A DNA stretch of 50,520 nucleotides from an uncultured Rhodospirillaceae bacterium (GCA_913020445.1 CAJWAR010000028.1:1-50520), one strand, 5' to 3'. Numbered from the stretch's first letter, positions 23,009 through 31,064 are shown. The notes: generated from the letters alone by a model not told the origin. Numbers and translations are program-made.

Positions 23009-23941
23009 CTACTTTTTCTTTTTTCGTTTCTTTTTACCATCCAGCTTCTCCAGATCCGGATAAAGCCGGGTGAAGTCGTCTTCGGCGCGGCCTTGTTTGA
23101 TCGCTTCTTGGATATAGGCGTAGGTATCGCGCCCGATATTGACCGTTGCGCCGAGCTTGTCGGCGAGCGCAATAGCCATGCCGACATCTTTGTTGAGATT
23201 GTAGACCCGAGAGCGGCCATCCCAGGTTTCAGACAAAATGTGATCGGGAAAGCGGCGCTCCGAGATAAAGCTCCGGGCATTACCATTGTTAAAAACTTCG
23301 ATCAAATCTTCGAGTTCAATGCCGGCGCGCCGACCCAAGTGAGCTGCTTCTGAAAGTGCGAAAAAATTGGTGTGGGTGATCATGTTGTGAACCACCTTCA
23401 TAGTGTGACCGGTACCGCTTTTACCCAAATAGATGAGCTTTTTGGCGACCGGCGCGAGCAATGGTGCTGTGCGTTTATAAACTTTCGCATCACCACCGAT
23501 CATCAACGTCATGGTGCCCTTATCAGCTCCTTGAGCGCCACCACCAGTCATACCGGCATCCATATAAGTGACGCCTTTTTTGGCCGCCCGGCGGGCCAGC
23601 TTTTTGGTGTAGACCGGATCAGAGGTGGTGAAATCATACAGCACCAGCCCGCGTTTGGGCTTGGCGAGCATACTGTCTTTACCTTTCATCATGGCGTCGA
23701 TCTCGGGCGAGCCGGGCACGACAAAAATTATCATCGCACATTTTCGCGCCATTTCTTGCGGCTCAGTGATGGTGGCTTTTTTGGCAAAAGCGTCGCGGGC
23801 GGCTTCGGCGGTATCCCAGACAAACACATCATGGCCGGCTTTGATTAGATTTTTGGCGATCCCCCGGCCCATATTGCCGAGGCCGATAACGCCTATTTTC
23901 TTAGGCTTCATTTTGGCACTTTTTTCAACTTTAGAACTCAT
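23009..23941 (-). CDS. 3-hydroxyisobutyrate dehydrogenase-family NAD(P) oxidoreductase (copy 1)
   Basis: This 310-residue protein has the beta-hydroxyacid dehydrogenase pattern: GVIGLGNMGRGIAKNLIKAGHDV, substrate motif DAGMTGGGAQGADKGTMTLMIGG and the catalytic-lysine helix GTGHTMKVVHNMITH. Family members reduce or oxidise 3-hydroxyacids such as tartronate semialdehyde, 3-hydroxyisobutyrate or threonate. The ATG at 23941 overlaps the end of the upstream gene; ATG 23911 is a near alternative. The C-terminus is an unusual lysine/arginine run (KKKRKKKK). It is the last gene of the presumed GntR-HIBADH-HIBADH transcript. Confidence 0.9.
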   Translation of the reverse strand: MSSKVEKSAKMKPKKIGVIGLGNMGRGIAKNLIKAGHDVFVWDTAEAARDAFAKKATITEPQEMARKCAMIIFVVPGSPEIDAMMKGKDSMLAKPKRGLVLYDFTTSDPVYTKKLARRAAKKGVTYMDAGMTGGGAQGADKGTMTLMIGGDAKVYKRTAPLLAPVAKKLIYLGKSGTGHTMKVVHNMITHTNFFALSEAAHLGRRAGIELEDLIEVFNNGNARSFISERRFPDHILSETWDGRSRVYNLNKDVGMAIALADKLGATVNIGRDTYAYIQEAIKQGRAEDDFTRLYPDLEKLDGKKKRKKKK

Positions 23942-24848
23942 TTTTCTTTTTCGCATCCTTAGGCCGTTCGAAATTAGCGGCGCGTTCCATCGCCGCACAG
24001 ACGGCGGCGGCGTCTTCATCAAAATGACCTTGGGCGATCGCCGCATAATAGCTTTGCAGCGCGACATGATAGATTGGTGTTGGCACCTGCATCTTGTGAG
24101 CATGGTCAGAAATAAACCGGGAATCCTTAATCGGCACCGAGAAATTCATGCCTTCATGGTCGTAATTGTTATTGGCCATCATCGCACCCCGGACCTCAAA
24201 CATTGACGAGCTTGAGCCCGAGCCACTGATAACGCTATGGATCATCTCAGGGTCCAGGCCGGACTTCATGCCGAGAACCATCACTTCGGCGGCGACACTG
24301 TTATGCACGAGATTGAGAATATTGGCGCAGAACTTCATCTTCATACCGCTGCCGAACTCGCCAACATAAAACGTTCGGCTGGCAAAGCCTTGGATAACAT
24401 CTTCGACTTCTTTGTAAGCCGCTTCATTGCCGCTGCCAAAGGCGGTTAGCTGTTTTTTTACTGCCAAGACGCGATTGCCGCTGACCGGGCAATCGAGCAT
24501 GCGTTTCCCCACCGCATCCATCAAAGCTTTGGCTCTTTCTTTTTCGTCGACCGGGAAGGTGCTGGTCTCAATAACGATCTGATCAGCTTTGTCGGCTTTA
24601 TCGATACCGTCCTCGCCGCCATAGACGTCCAGCAAGACTTCAATCGTTGGCAGGCAGGTGACCACCACGTCAGCTCGCTCCGCTGCATCCTTGGGCGAGG
24701 TGGCGGCCTGCATACCCAGCTTGCCAAGTTCTTCCAGAATATCGGTTCGGACATCATAACCGATAACGTCAAAGCCGCTCTCGATCAAATTTGGCACCAT
24801 GGCGGAGCCCAAGACTCCGAGGCCGATATAGCCGATTGTTTTGTTCAT
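23931..24848 (-). CDS. 3-hydroxyisobutyrate dehydrogenase-family NAD(P) oxidoreductase (copy 2)
   Basis: This 305-residue protein is of the same superfamily but clearly different from copy 1. The nucleotide loop is GYIGLGVLGSAMVPNLIESG and the catalytic region GSGMKMKFCANILNLVHN. The substrate-binding glycine motif is altered: CPVSGNRVLAVKKQLTAFGSG replaces the usual PVSGGxxGAxxGTL, so the substrate probably differs. It overlaps copy 1 by 11 bases. Between it and the GntR gene lies C-rich repeat copy 3. It likely belongs to the GntR regulon. Confidence 0.88.
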   Translation of the reverse strand: MNKTIGYIGLGVLGSAMVPNLIESGFDVIGYDVRTDILEELGKLGMQAATSPKDAAERADVVVTCLPTIEVLLDVYGGEDGIDKADKADQIVIETSTFPVDEKERAKALMDAVGKRMLDCPVSGNRVLAVKKQLTAFGSGNEAAYKEVEDVIQGFASRTFYVGEFGSGMKMKFCANILNLVHNSVAAEVMVLGMKSGLDPEMIHSVISGSGSSSSMFEVRGAMMANNNYDHEGMNFSVPIKDSRFISDHAHKMQVPTPIYHVALQSYYAAIAQGHFDEDAAAVCAAMERAANFERPKDAKKKNEF

Positions 24849-24866
24849 AATGCTAGTCCTTTATCA

Positions 24867-24957
24867 TCACCCCCACCCCTCCCTCCCCCATCAAGGGGGA
24901 GGGGGATGGCACTATTATTTCCTCCCCCTTGATGGGGGAGGATTAAGGTGGGGGTGA
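24867..24957. repeat. C-rich nested palindromic repeat, copy 3
   Basis: A 91-base element with exact 11-base terminal inverted repeats (TCACCCCCACC at 24867-24877 and its complement at 24947-24957). Inside are two smaller palindromes, CCTCCCCCATCAAGGGGGAGG and CCTCCCCCTTGATGGGGGAGG. It fills the gap between the GntR gene and the dehydrogenase pair and could form a strong hairpin in that transcript, changing the ratio of regulator to enzymes. Confidence 0.85.
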
Positions 24958-24983
24958 ATTAGTCAAATGGTTAAAAAACATGA

Positions 24984-25745
24984 TTACCCACGTTCGGCGA
25001 CATAGCGGTAGTTGCTGGTATCGCAATGGCTGACCCGCCATTCGACTGGACTGTTATCGAGCATTTTGGCGATGCGGTCAATTTCCAGCAGCGGTGCACC
25101 CTCTTTTATGTCGAGCAGTTCCGCTTCTTCGGCCGAGGCGCTGACGGCTTTCAGATGTTCTTCCGCTTTGGCGACGGTGACACCATAAGCAGACTGATAA
25201 AACCGAAATAGGTTATTGGGCGGCTCGACATCGGTGCCAAAACCCGGAAAATGCTCCAATGGCAGGGAAATTGTTTCAACGATTGCCGGCGCGTTATTAA
25301 AAAATCGAAGGCGCCGGAACTGAACGATCATTTCGCCCTGACTGAGCTGGAGTTTTTCAGCTTCTTCCGGGGTCGGCATTTTTTCTTCGCAAGACAGAAT
25401 ATTACTTTCCGGCAAAAGCCTGGTGCCATCATTACCGACAATACTGAAATAGAGAAATAACGCCCGGCGCTCGGTGTGCTCGGAGACAAAGGTGCCGAGG
25501 CCCTGCCGCCGATAGAGCAAATTCTCGGTCACCATATCGTTAAGGGCTTTCCGCACCGTGCCCTGGCTGACATCAAGCTCGGCCGCCAGTTGCATTTCGC
25601 TCGGCAGCGCGTCGCCTGGTTTCCAAACGTTATCAATCAGGCGTTGGCGAATAATATTGTCGACTTTTTGATAAAGCGTTTGGCCTTTCTTTGCCTTAAC
25701 TGCTTTGTTCGAATTTGCGGCTGAAGCCGATGCTTTTTGTGCCAT
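24984..25745 (-). CDS. GntR-family transcriptional regulator, HutC/UTRA subfamily
   Basis: This 253-residue protein starts with a basic, alanine-rich tail. A GntR winged helix follows: LYQKVDNIIRQRLIDNVWKPGD, then LPSEMQLAAELDVSQGTVRKAL, then YRRQGLGTFV. The C-terminal UTRA ligand domain has QFRRLRFFNNAPAIVETISLP and ends with PVEWRVSHCDTSNYRY. The ATG at 25745 (GCAGGTTAGC upstream) is preferred over an in-frame GTG at 25772. A perfect TCTTATATAAGA site lies 51 bases upstream, and four more precede neighbouring operons. I infer that this is their regulator, probably a repressor released by a pathway metabolite. Confidence 0.92.
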   Translation of the reverse strand: MAQKASASAANSNKAVKAKKGQTLYQKVDNIIRQRLIDNVWKPGDALPSEMQLAAELDVSQGTVRKALNDMVTENLLYRRQGLGTFVSEHTERRALFLYFSIVGNDGTRLLPESNILSCEEKMPTPEEAEKLQLSQGEMIVQFRRLRFFNNAPAIVETISLPLEHFPGFGTDVEPPNNLFRFYQSAYGVTVAKAEEHLKAVSASAEEAELLDIKEGAPLLEIDRIAKMLDNSPVEWRVSHCDTSNYRYVAERG

Positions 25746-25795
25746 GCTAACCTGCTTTTTGTTGGTTATCACTGTGAGTGCAACGCATTCTATAC

Positions 25796-25807
25796 TCTTA
25801 TATAAGA
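25796..25807. promoter_or_regulatory. TCTTATATAAGA operator 5, GntR-cupin divergent region
   Basis: Perfect copy of the palindrome between the divergent GntR (start 25745) and cupin (start 25891) genes. On the plus strand TATACT at 25791-25796 is a candidate -10 box touching the operator. On the minus strand TATAAG/TATAGA within and beside it could serve GntR. The position supports autoregulation and joint control of both transcripts. Confidence 0.78.
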
Positions 25808-25890
25808 CATTGCGATACCTGTTGATATTAGTATGCTAAGCGGCAAGGCGAAACAGTCAATTTGCAGCAATAATAAGCAGGGAATGTAGA

Positions 25891-26301
25891 ATGTCAGAAA
25901 CCAAGATTTTTAAAATTGATGACGCGCCGACCCACGAACGCGGTGATGGCGTCATCACAACCGTCCTGGTTACCAATGAAAAATGTGGATCTCGCATCAC
26001 ATCGGGATTAACCAGCTTTCCGATCGGTAAAGAAGTCCCCATTCACTGCCATAATTGTGATGAACAAGTCGTGCTGTTGGAAGGTGAGTGTAACGTCGAA
26101 ATCGAAGGTGAACTGACTCCGGTGAAGCCAATGGACACAACGTATATTAAAGCAGGTATGTACCATCGATTCGTCAATATAGGCGACACCCGTGCGGTCA
26201 TTCTATGGACCTATGATTCAGCTAATGTCACCCGGACGTTTCAGGCCACCGGCAAGACCGTCGAGCACCTGTCTGGCGAAGACGTCGTCACACCGCAATA
26301 A
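25891..26301 (+). CDS. single-domain cupin protein
   Basis: This 136-residue protein is a small beta-barrel cupin. Motif 1 is KEVPIHCHNCDEQVVLLEGE, with histidines in H-C-H and a glutamate as likely metal ligands; motif 2 is IKAGMYHRFVNIG with the last histidine. Such proteins may isomerise, lyse or bind sugar- and keto-acids; the exact activity cannot be read. The ATG has AGGGAATG upstream. It is the first gene of a two-gene transcript with the malate/lactate-type dehydrogenase and is divergent from GntR across operator 5. Confidence 0.88.
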   Translation: MSETKIFKIDDAPTHERGDGVITTVLVTNEKCGSRITSGLTSFPIGKEVPIHCHNCDEQVVLLEGECNVEIEGELTPVKPMDTTYIKAGMYHRFVNIGDTRAVILWTYDSANVTRTFQATGKTVEHLSGEDVVTPQ

Positions 26302-26321
26302 AAAGCGCAAAAGGGGGATTT

Positions 26322-27377
26322 ATGACTGAAGTGCGACGCTTTTCCGGCACGGATATCGCAGATTTTTGTCACCGTACTTTGATGGCGGCAGAAATGCCGA
26401 GCGCGGATGCGCGCATCGTTGCCGATCTGATGGCCGATGCGGATGTCAACGGCTCCGATGGCCACGGCGTGTTTCGTTTGCCCGGCTACATCCGCCGCAT
26501 TAAAGAAGGCGGGCTTAATCTGACGCCAAATATCCGCGTTGAAAAAGAGAAAAGTGGCATGGCACTGGTTGATGGTGACAATGCGCAAGGCCATCTGGTG
26601 ATGCGCTACTGTGCTGAGCTGGCTACCAAAAAAGCTAAAGACAGCGGCGTCGCATGGGTTGGCTCTCATGCCAGCAACCATGCCGGACCTGCCGCGCTCT
26701 ATGCCAAAATTCCAATGGCGGCGGATATGATCGGTCTCTATGTCGCCATCGGCAATGCCAATCATCTGCCGCCCTGGGGCGGCACAGAAATGCTCCTCAG
26801 CACCAACCCCATCGCAATTGCCGTACCGGGTATGGAGGAGCCAGCGATTGTGCTCGATATGGCAACGACCGTGGCGGCCTACGGTAAAGTTAAAACAGCA
26901 GCGCAACGCGGTGAAGAAATGCCCGAAGGCTGGATGATCGACCGTCAAGGCCAGCCGCTCACCGATCCGACCAAATCCGAAGATGGATTTTTACTGCCGA
27001 TTGGCGGGCCCAAAGGCTACGGTTTGGCGCTCATGTTTGGCTTGCTCGCCGGCACCCTTAATGGTGCGGCGTTTGGCAAAGATGTTGTTGATTTCAATGC
27101 CGATTTTCAAACGCCGACCAATACCGGGCAATTTATTGTCGCCATTGATATCGCCGCCTTTGCCGATGTCGAGACGTTTAAGCGCAATATTGATAATATT
27201 TACCGGACAATGAAAGCCTCACCGACGCTCCCCGGTTATGACGAGGTCCTGCTGCCTGGTGAGCAAAGCCACAAAAAACGTCAGGACCGTGAGGCCAACG
27301 GCGTTCCGATACACGACGGGCTTTTGGAGGCATTGGCCAAAACGGCGGGTGATCTTGGTGTTGAGGCATTGGGGTAG
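26322..27377 (+). CDS. malate/L-lactate (type 2) dehydrogenase-family protein
   Basis: This 351-residue protein belongs to the LDH2/MDH2 oxidoreductase family, an NAD(P)-dependent fold unrelated to classical lactate dehydrogenases. Members act on L-2-hydroxyacids: malate, ureidoglycolate, sulfolactate, 2,3-diketogulonate. Visible signatures are DVNGSDGHGVFRLPGYI, VDGDNAQGHLVM, WVGSHASNHAGPAALYA, GNANHLPPWGGTEMLLSTNP and GGPKGYGLALM. It is 20 bases after the cupin gene with an AAGGGGGA ribosome-binding site. With the D-2-hydroxyacid dehydrogenase in the same proposed regulon it could interconvert stereoisomers via a 2-oxoacid. Confidence 0.92.
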   Translation: MTEVRRFSGTDIADFCHRTLMAAEMPSADARIVADLMADADVNGSDGHGVFRLPGYIRRIKEGGLNLTPNIRVEKEKSGMALVDGDNAQGHLVMRYCAELATKKAKDSGVAWVGSHASNHAGPAALYAKIPMAADMIGLYVAIGNANHLPPWGGTEMLLSTNPIAIAVPGMEEPAIVLDMATTVAAYGKVKTAAQRGEEMPEGWMIDRQGQPLTDPTKSEDGFLLPIGGPKGYGLALMFGLLAGTLNGAAFGKDVVDFNADFQTPTNTGQFIVAIDIAAFADVETFKRNIDNIYRTMKASPTLPGYDEVLLPGEQSHKKRQDREANGVPIHDGLLEALAKTAGDLGVEALG

Positions 27378-27533
27378 AAGTTGAACCACAGAGCGGCTGC
27401 GCCGCCAGCCTGGGCAGTTAAGAGTACATGGCCCCTTACTTAAAATTATATGTCGCTACGACGTGCGGGACATGGTAAATATTTATTCTTACCGGGTTGT
27501 ATTTTTTAACCTGCCTAAACAGGACCATTGTAC

Positions 27534-28013
27534 ATGGCAAAAGATACCGAAAATGATACGGAAGACGATCAAGAGCCTTTCGAAAATCAGCCATCCGATC
27601 TTGACGAGTTAACGCATGCAGAACTGAGACTGATGTATGAAAAAGCGTCGGATGCTGTACTCTTCGCCAAGAGAATTCAATGGCTGGCTGTAGGCGGATC
27701 GGTATTAGTCTTTGGCGGTTTTACAGCCTTTGCCGTACTCACCAGACTTAGAAGTTCGTTCGCCACTTTGTTCGGAATAACGACCATACTGCTGACCTGT
27801 GGCGTCATTTTAGTTCTGCTCATGTACCAGTTTTGGCAGTTCAATGAAATCTCCCGGATCGTTAAAATTGAGGAACAATTCTCGACCCTTTACAGAAAGA
27901 TCCGCGACGTTAGTTCCCGGCGTGAGGGGACCGTTCAGCGCTACACACTGCTATTTTTCATGTGTGCAATGGTGATATTGGCCGCGGCGATTGCCTTGTT
28001 TGTTCTCAAATAG
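27534..28013 (+). CDS. hypothetical membrane protein, three predicted helices
   Basis: This 159-residue protein has a highly acidic N-terminus of about 35 residues. Hydrophobic segments follow at about 47-67, 78-100 and 137-158, with a soluble, mildly coiled segment (EISRIVKIEEQFSTLYRKIRDVSSRRE) between the second and third. The ATG at 27534 with AGGA at 27521 is chosen over the TTG six bases earlier. It stands alone between the cupin/dehydrogenase pair and a convergent gene. I do not recognise a family. Confidence 0.65.
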   Translation: MAKDTENDTEDDQEPFENQPSDLDELTHAELRLMYEKASDAVLFAKRIQWLAVGGSVLVFGGFTAFAVLTRLRSSFATLFGITTILLTCGVILVLLMYQFWQFNEISRIVKIEEQFSTLYRKIRDVSSRREGTVQRYTLLFFMCAMVILAAAIALFVLK

Positions 28014-28078
28014 TCGTATTAGTTCACCGACTGTCAGACGCGAGGTAAGCGCCGGGCGACTGAGGGGCTAAGGAGAGC

Positions 28079-29209
28079 TTACTTATAGAATTCCTCCGGA
28101 TCGATCGGTAGTTCGACTTCTTCGCCGCGTTTAGCAGACAAATCCATCGCCATCGTGCAGAGCAGGTTCGAATGGCCTTCGGCAGCGGTCGCGTGCGGGG
28201 TTGGCGTGCCCATCATGATGCGGGTGAACCAGCCGATGGTCTCTTCCCGCATCGGACCATAGAGCTGATCGTTCCAAAGATCGCCTGGCGGATAAGAGGT
28301 TAAAAAGTCGACATGGCGTTCCGGCGCTTCGTAGCCGCCCGAAATATAGCCGCCCGGCAGATTATGGTTGGTTGCCAGCACGAGATCGCGGTGGGTGTCT
28401 TCGATATCGATGATACCCTCCGTGCCGACAATACCAATCTCCAGGCCATAGACCGTGCCCGGCCAAACTTCGGGCAAAGCCCAGCAGATGTTCATTGAAA
28501 AGATCGTGCCGTCATCCATGGTAAAGATGCCGAAGGTCGAATCTTTGGTGCCCCACTCGTTGAGCACTTTATCGACCGACTTGGCGTAGACTGAAACCGG
28601 TTTCTTGCCTTCCATCAGCCACATCGACATATCGAGCGAGTGGGTCCCGGAGACTACCATCGGCGTCAGATTATGACGCGCATTGGTTTTAGCAATAGTG
28701 GCAATCGGCACCATGCGGTTCATAAAAGCTCGCGTTGTTACTGTATGAACATCACCGATCTGGCCATTTTGCAGACGCTCCTTAACGGTCAGAAAGCGGC
28801 GGCGAAAGCGCTGGGTGTAGCCAACACAAGCATCAAGCCCGGCAGCTGTAATCGCATTTAATATCTGCATCGATTCGCGGGCTTCAGTCGCCAGTGGTTT
28901 TTCGATGAACAGCTTATGGCCCTCCTCGACCGCCAGCAACGTCGGTTCGGTGTGTTTATTTTCATCCGTAATGATCATGACGGCGTTAACTTCGGGCCGT
29001 TTGATCAACTCGCTGAAATCATTGGTGTAAAAATCTGCGTTGGTGTCTGCAGCGAGCTGCTTGCCGAGATCATCATTGATATCGCAGAGACCGAGCCATT
29101 TGACACCCGGATATTCACGCGCATATTTGGCTCGGATGCGGCCGATGGTGCCGCAGCCAACAATGGCCAGGCCAATTTCATCTACTGTGTCCATATTAAT
29201 TTCAGACAT
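28079..29209 (-). CDS. Gfo/Idh/MocA-family oxidoreductase (paralogue)
   Basis: This 376-residue NAD(P)-dependent dehydrogenase has a Rossmann loop AIVGCGTIGRIRA, the EKP motif in HKLFIEKPLATE, and VSGTHSLDMSMW in the C-terminal domain. Its VGTEGIIDIEDTHRDLVL segment matches TGTEGMLIIDDTHRDVIL of the enzyme at 17666-18730, so they are paralogues of one subfamily. It has no TCTTATATAAGA site upstream, so it is probably under different control. The HxlR-type regulator gene begins about 100 bases upstream on the same strand. The substrate is unknown, probably a polyol or sugar acid. Confidence 0.9.
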   Translation of the reverse strand: MSEINMDTVDEIGLAIVGCGTIGRIRAKYAREYPGVKWLGLCDINDDLGKQLAADTNADFYTNDFSELIKRPEVNAVMIITDENKHTEPTLLAVEEGHKLFIEKPLATEARESMQILNAITAAGLDACVGYTQRFRRRFLTVKERLQNGQIGDVHTVTTRAFMNRMVPIATIAKTNARHNLTPMVVSGTHSLDMSMWLMEGKKPVSVYAKSVDKVLNEWGTKDSTFGIFTMDDGTIFSMNICWALPEVWPGTVYGLEIGIVGTEGIIDIEDTHRDLVLATNHNLPGGYISGGYEAPERHVDFLTSYPPGDLWNDQLYGPMREETIGWFTRIMMGTPTPHATAAEGHSNLLCTMAMDLSAKRGEEVELPIDPEEFYK

Positions 29210-29307
29210 TTATTACCCCTTAATGGTCTTAAATTCGTTTTGTTGTTGTGGATTTAAATTAACGTCGATGCAGCTTTTTAAGCTTTAAAAAGCCTATCGT
29301 AAAGCCG

Positions 29308-29724
29308 CTAAAAGTTTTGCAAATCGTCTTCGTCTTCCCGCTGCTGGTAAGCGTCAATGGCGGCCTCGACAGCGGCATTATTGTCCATCGCCCAATCTCG
29401 CAATGCATCAAGTGCGACAACCAATGAATCGCCCAAAGGCGTTAAACAGTATTCCACCTTGGGCGGAATGATGGGAAAGACTTCCCGTTCGATCAATCCG
29501 TAGGATTCAAGCTCGCGCAGGGTTTGGGTCAGAACTTTTGGTGAAATATTACCGATCTCGCGGCGTAGTACCGATGGCCGCAGGCGCCGGCCGCTTAAGC
29601 GCCGGACCACCAGCACATTCCATTTGTTCGACATGCGCACCAGCATTTTTTGAAAGGGCCGCGATTCTTCAAGCGCGCGAATTTCTTCTGCTGGCAGGTT
29701 TTTGTATTCAGCCTTTGGGGGCAT
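29308..29724 (-). CDS. HxlR-family winged-helix transcriptional regulator
   Basis: This 138-residue protein contains the HxlR pattern: KMLVRMSNKWNVLVVRRLSGRRLRPSVLRREI, then ISPKVLTQTLRELESYGLIERE and a wing IPPKVEYCLTPLGDSLV. It lacks the N-terminal redox cysteine seen in formaldehyde- or hypochlorite-sensing members, so it probably responds to a ligand. It lies between the Gfo/Idh gene (same strand) and the divergent ABC transporter operon, and could control either. Confidence 0.9.
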   Translation of the reverse strand: MPPKAEYKNLPAEEIRALEESRPFQKMLVRMSNKWNVLVVRRLSGRRLRPSVLRREIGNISPKVLTQTLRELESYGLIEREVFPIIPPKVEYCLTPLGDSLVVALDALRDWAMDNNAAVEAAIDAYQQREDEDDLQNF

Positions 29725-29998
29725 CGAATGAAATTCCTATTTTAAAACCAACCATTTAGTGCGTATGAGAGTAATATGTTAGTACTTCTCAAAATTATAG
29801 CGTGCAGCTATAAAGGAAGGAAGCAGGTTTTTTAGAATTAAAATCACAACAAGTTGAAGGGCCTGTACCGAATAAGCGTGATACAGAATGAGTTGATAAA
29901 ACGCCCCTAAAAAAAATAGCTGTAAAGGCAGTTGGGGATTATTTGAGGTTTTACTTTTGTTTCTAAAAAATCTCGGGACATGACATGGGAGAATATTC

Positions 29999-31012
29999 AT
30001 GACTAAAATTCGTAACCTATCTATGGCTCTTGTTGCTGCTGCCGCTTTCACTGTGGCTGGAGCAAGTTCTCACGCCGCGGACATTAAAGTCGGCGCTGCG
30101 AGTAACGTTGGCGGCATGATCGTCTTTGTTGCTCAAGGTAAAGGCTTCTTTGCCAAACACGGACTAAATGCAAAAGTTGTTGTTCGTAATACTGGCTCTG
30201 CCCTGACAAAATCTTTGCGGGCCGGTGAAATTGATTTTGCCCCAGCTGCTTTCACCAATTTGCCGGTGGCGCTTGAAAAAGGCATCAAATTGCGCGGCGT
30301 GGTTGGCTATCTCGGTGGTCACTTTAATGCGCCGGCCAGTGACACCAATGTCGGTATCATTGCACGGCCTGGAACCGGTATTAGTTCGGTTAAAGATCTC
30401 AAAGGCAAAAAAGTCGGCGTTGCTTTTGGCACGACCGGTGATTTGTATCTTCAGGAAGTTCTCAAAAAGAACGGCTTGTCTAAAAATGATCTGAAGCGGA
30501 TCAACGTCCGTCCGCCAAGTCATGTTTCGACATTGGATTCTGGTGGTGTGGACGCGATGGTCCTGTGGGAACCAAATGTAACCAAAGCTTTGGACAAAGT
30601 TAAAGGTTCTAAGCTCATCCTGCGCGGCGGCGGTCATGTATGTTTCTGCGCCGGCATGCACGGACAACCAGATGTTGTTTATAAAGATCGCAAGCGGACC
30701 CAGGCCTTTGTTGATGCCATGGCTGAAGCTGCCCACTATCTGCGCGATCCTAAAAATGCCAAGGAAGTAGCTGAAATCGGCTCGCGTTATGTCCGCGGTA
30801 TGAATGCCGACTTGGTTGCTCGTACCACCAAACACGTCATCTACGATGCGCGGATTGGCGGCGGCACGGCAGCAGCTTTTAAAGCTTCGGTAAAATTGCT
30901 GATTGCTCAGAAGAAAATGAAAAAACCATATGATCCGGCAAAATATCTTGATACGTCTTTCATCGATAGCACGATCAAGCGCCATCCAGAATGGTTCTCG
31001 GATATGAAATAA
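29999..31012 (+). CDS. ABC transporter substrate-binding protein, NitT/TauT (NMT1-like) type
   Basis: This 337-residue periplasmic binding protein has a signal peptide (MTKIRNLSMALVAAAAFTVA, cleavage near residue 26, SHA-ADIKVG). The mature part begins like SsuA/TauA/NMT1 receptors (VGAASNVGGMIVFVAQGKGFFAKHGL). It contains SVKDLKGKKVGVAFGTTGDLYLQ and VDAMVLWEPNVTKAL, the typical ligand-cleft segments. It is the first gene of a complete importer operon, with GGGAGA seven bases before the ATG. Possible ligands include sulfonates, aromatic acids and pyrimidine-like compounds; sequence alone does not decide. Confidence 0.92.
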   Translation: MTKIRNLSMALVAAAAFTVAGASSHAADIKVGAASNVGGMIVFVAQGKGFFAKHGLNAKVVVRNTGSALTKSLRAGEIDFAPAAFTNLPVALEKGIKLRGVVGYLGGHFNAPASDTNVGIIARPGTGISSVKDLKGKKVGVAFGTTGDLYLQEVLKKNGLSKNDLKRINVRPPSHVSTLDSGGVDAMVLWEPNVTKALDKVKGSKLILRGGGHVCFCAGMHGQPDVVYKDRKRTQAFVDAMAEAAHYLRDPKNAKEVAEIGSRYVRGMNADLVARTTKHVIYDARIGGGTAAAFKASVKLLIAQKKMKKPYDPAKYLDTSFIDSTIKRHPEWFSDMK

Positions 31013-31040
31013 GCTCAATAAATAGAGCAAATACGTGAAA

Positions 31041-31064
31041 GGGTGCGGCATTCGTGTCGCACCC
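31041..31064 (+). other. intercistronic hairpin after the binding-protein gene
   Basis: GGGTGCG at 31041-31047 pairs with CGCACCC at 31058-31064, with further GCA/TGT partial pairing around a TTCG loop. No T-run follows, so it is not a terminator. In importer operons such hairpins protect the upstream binding-protein message and reduce expression of the membrane parts; I infer the same here. Confidence 0.6.

Noticed and set aside
26241..26948. Antisense open frame of about 235 codons over the LDH2-family gene
   Set aside because: It is a shadow of a clear coding gene, with no recognisable domain.
30164..31051. Antisense open frame of about 295 codons over the ABC binding-protein gene
   Set aside because: The plus-strand gene has a signal peptide, family motifs and a good ribosome-binding site. 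The antisense frame has none of these.
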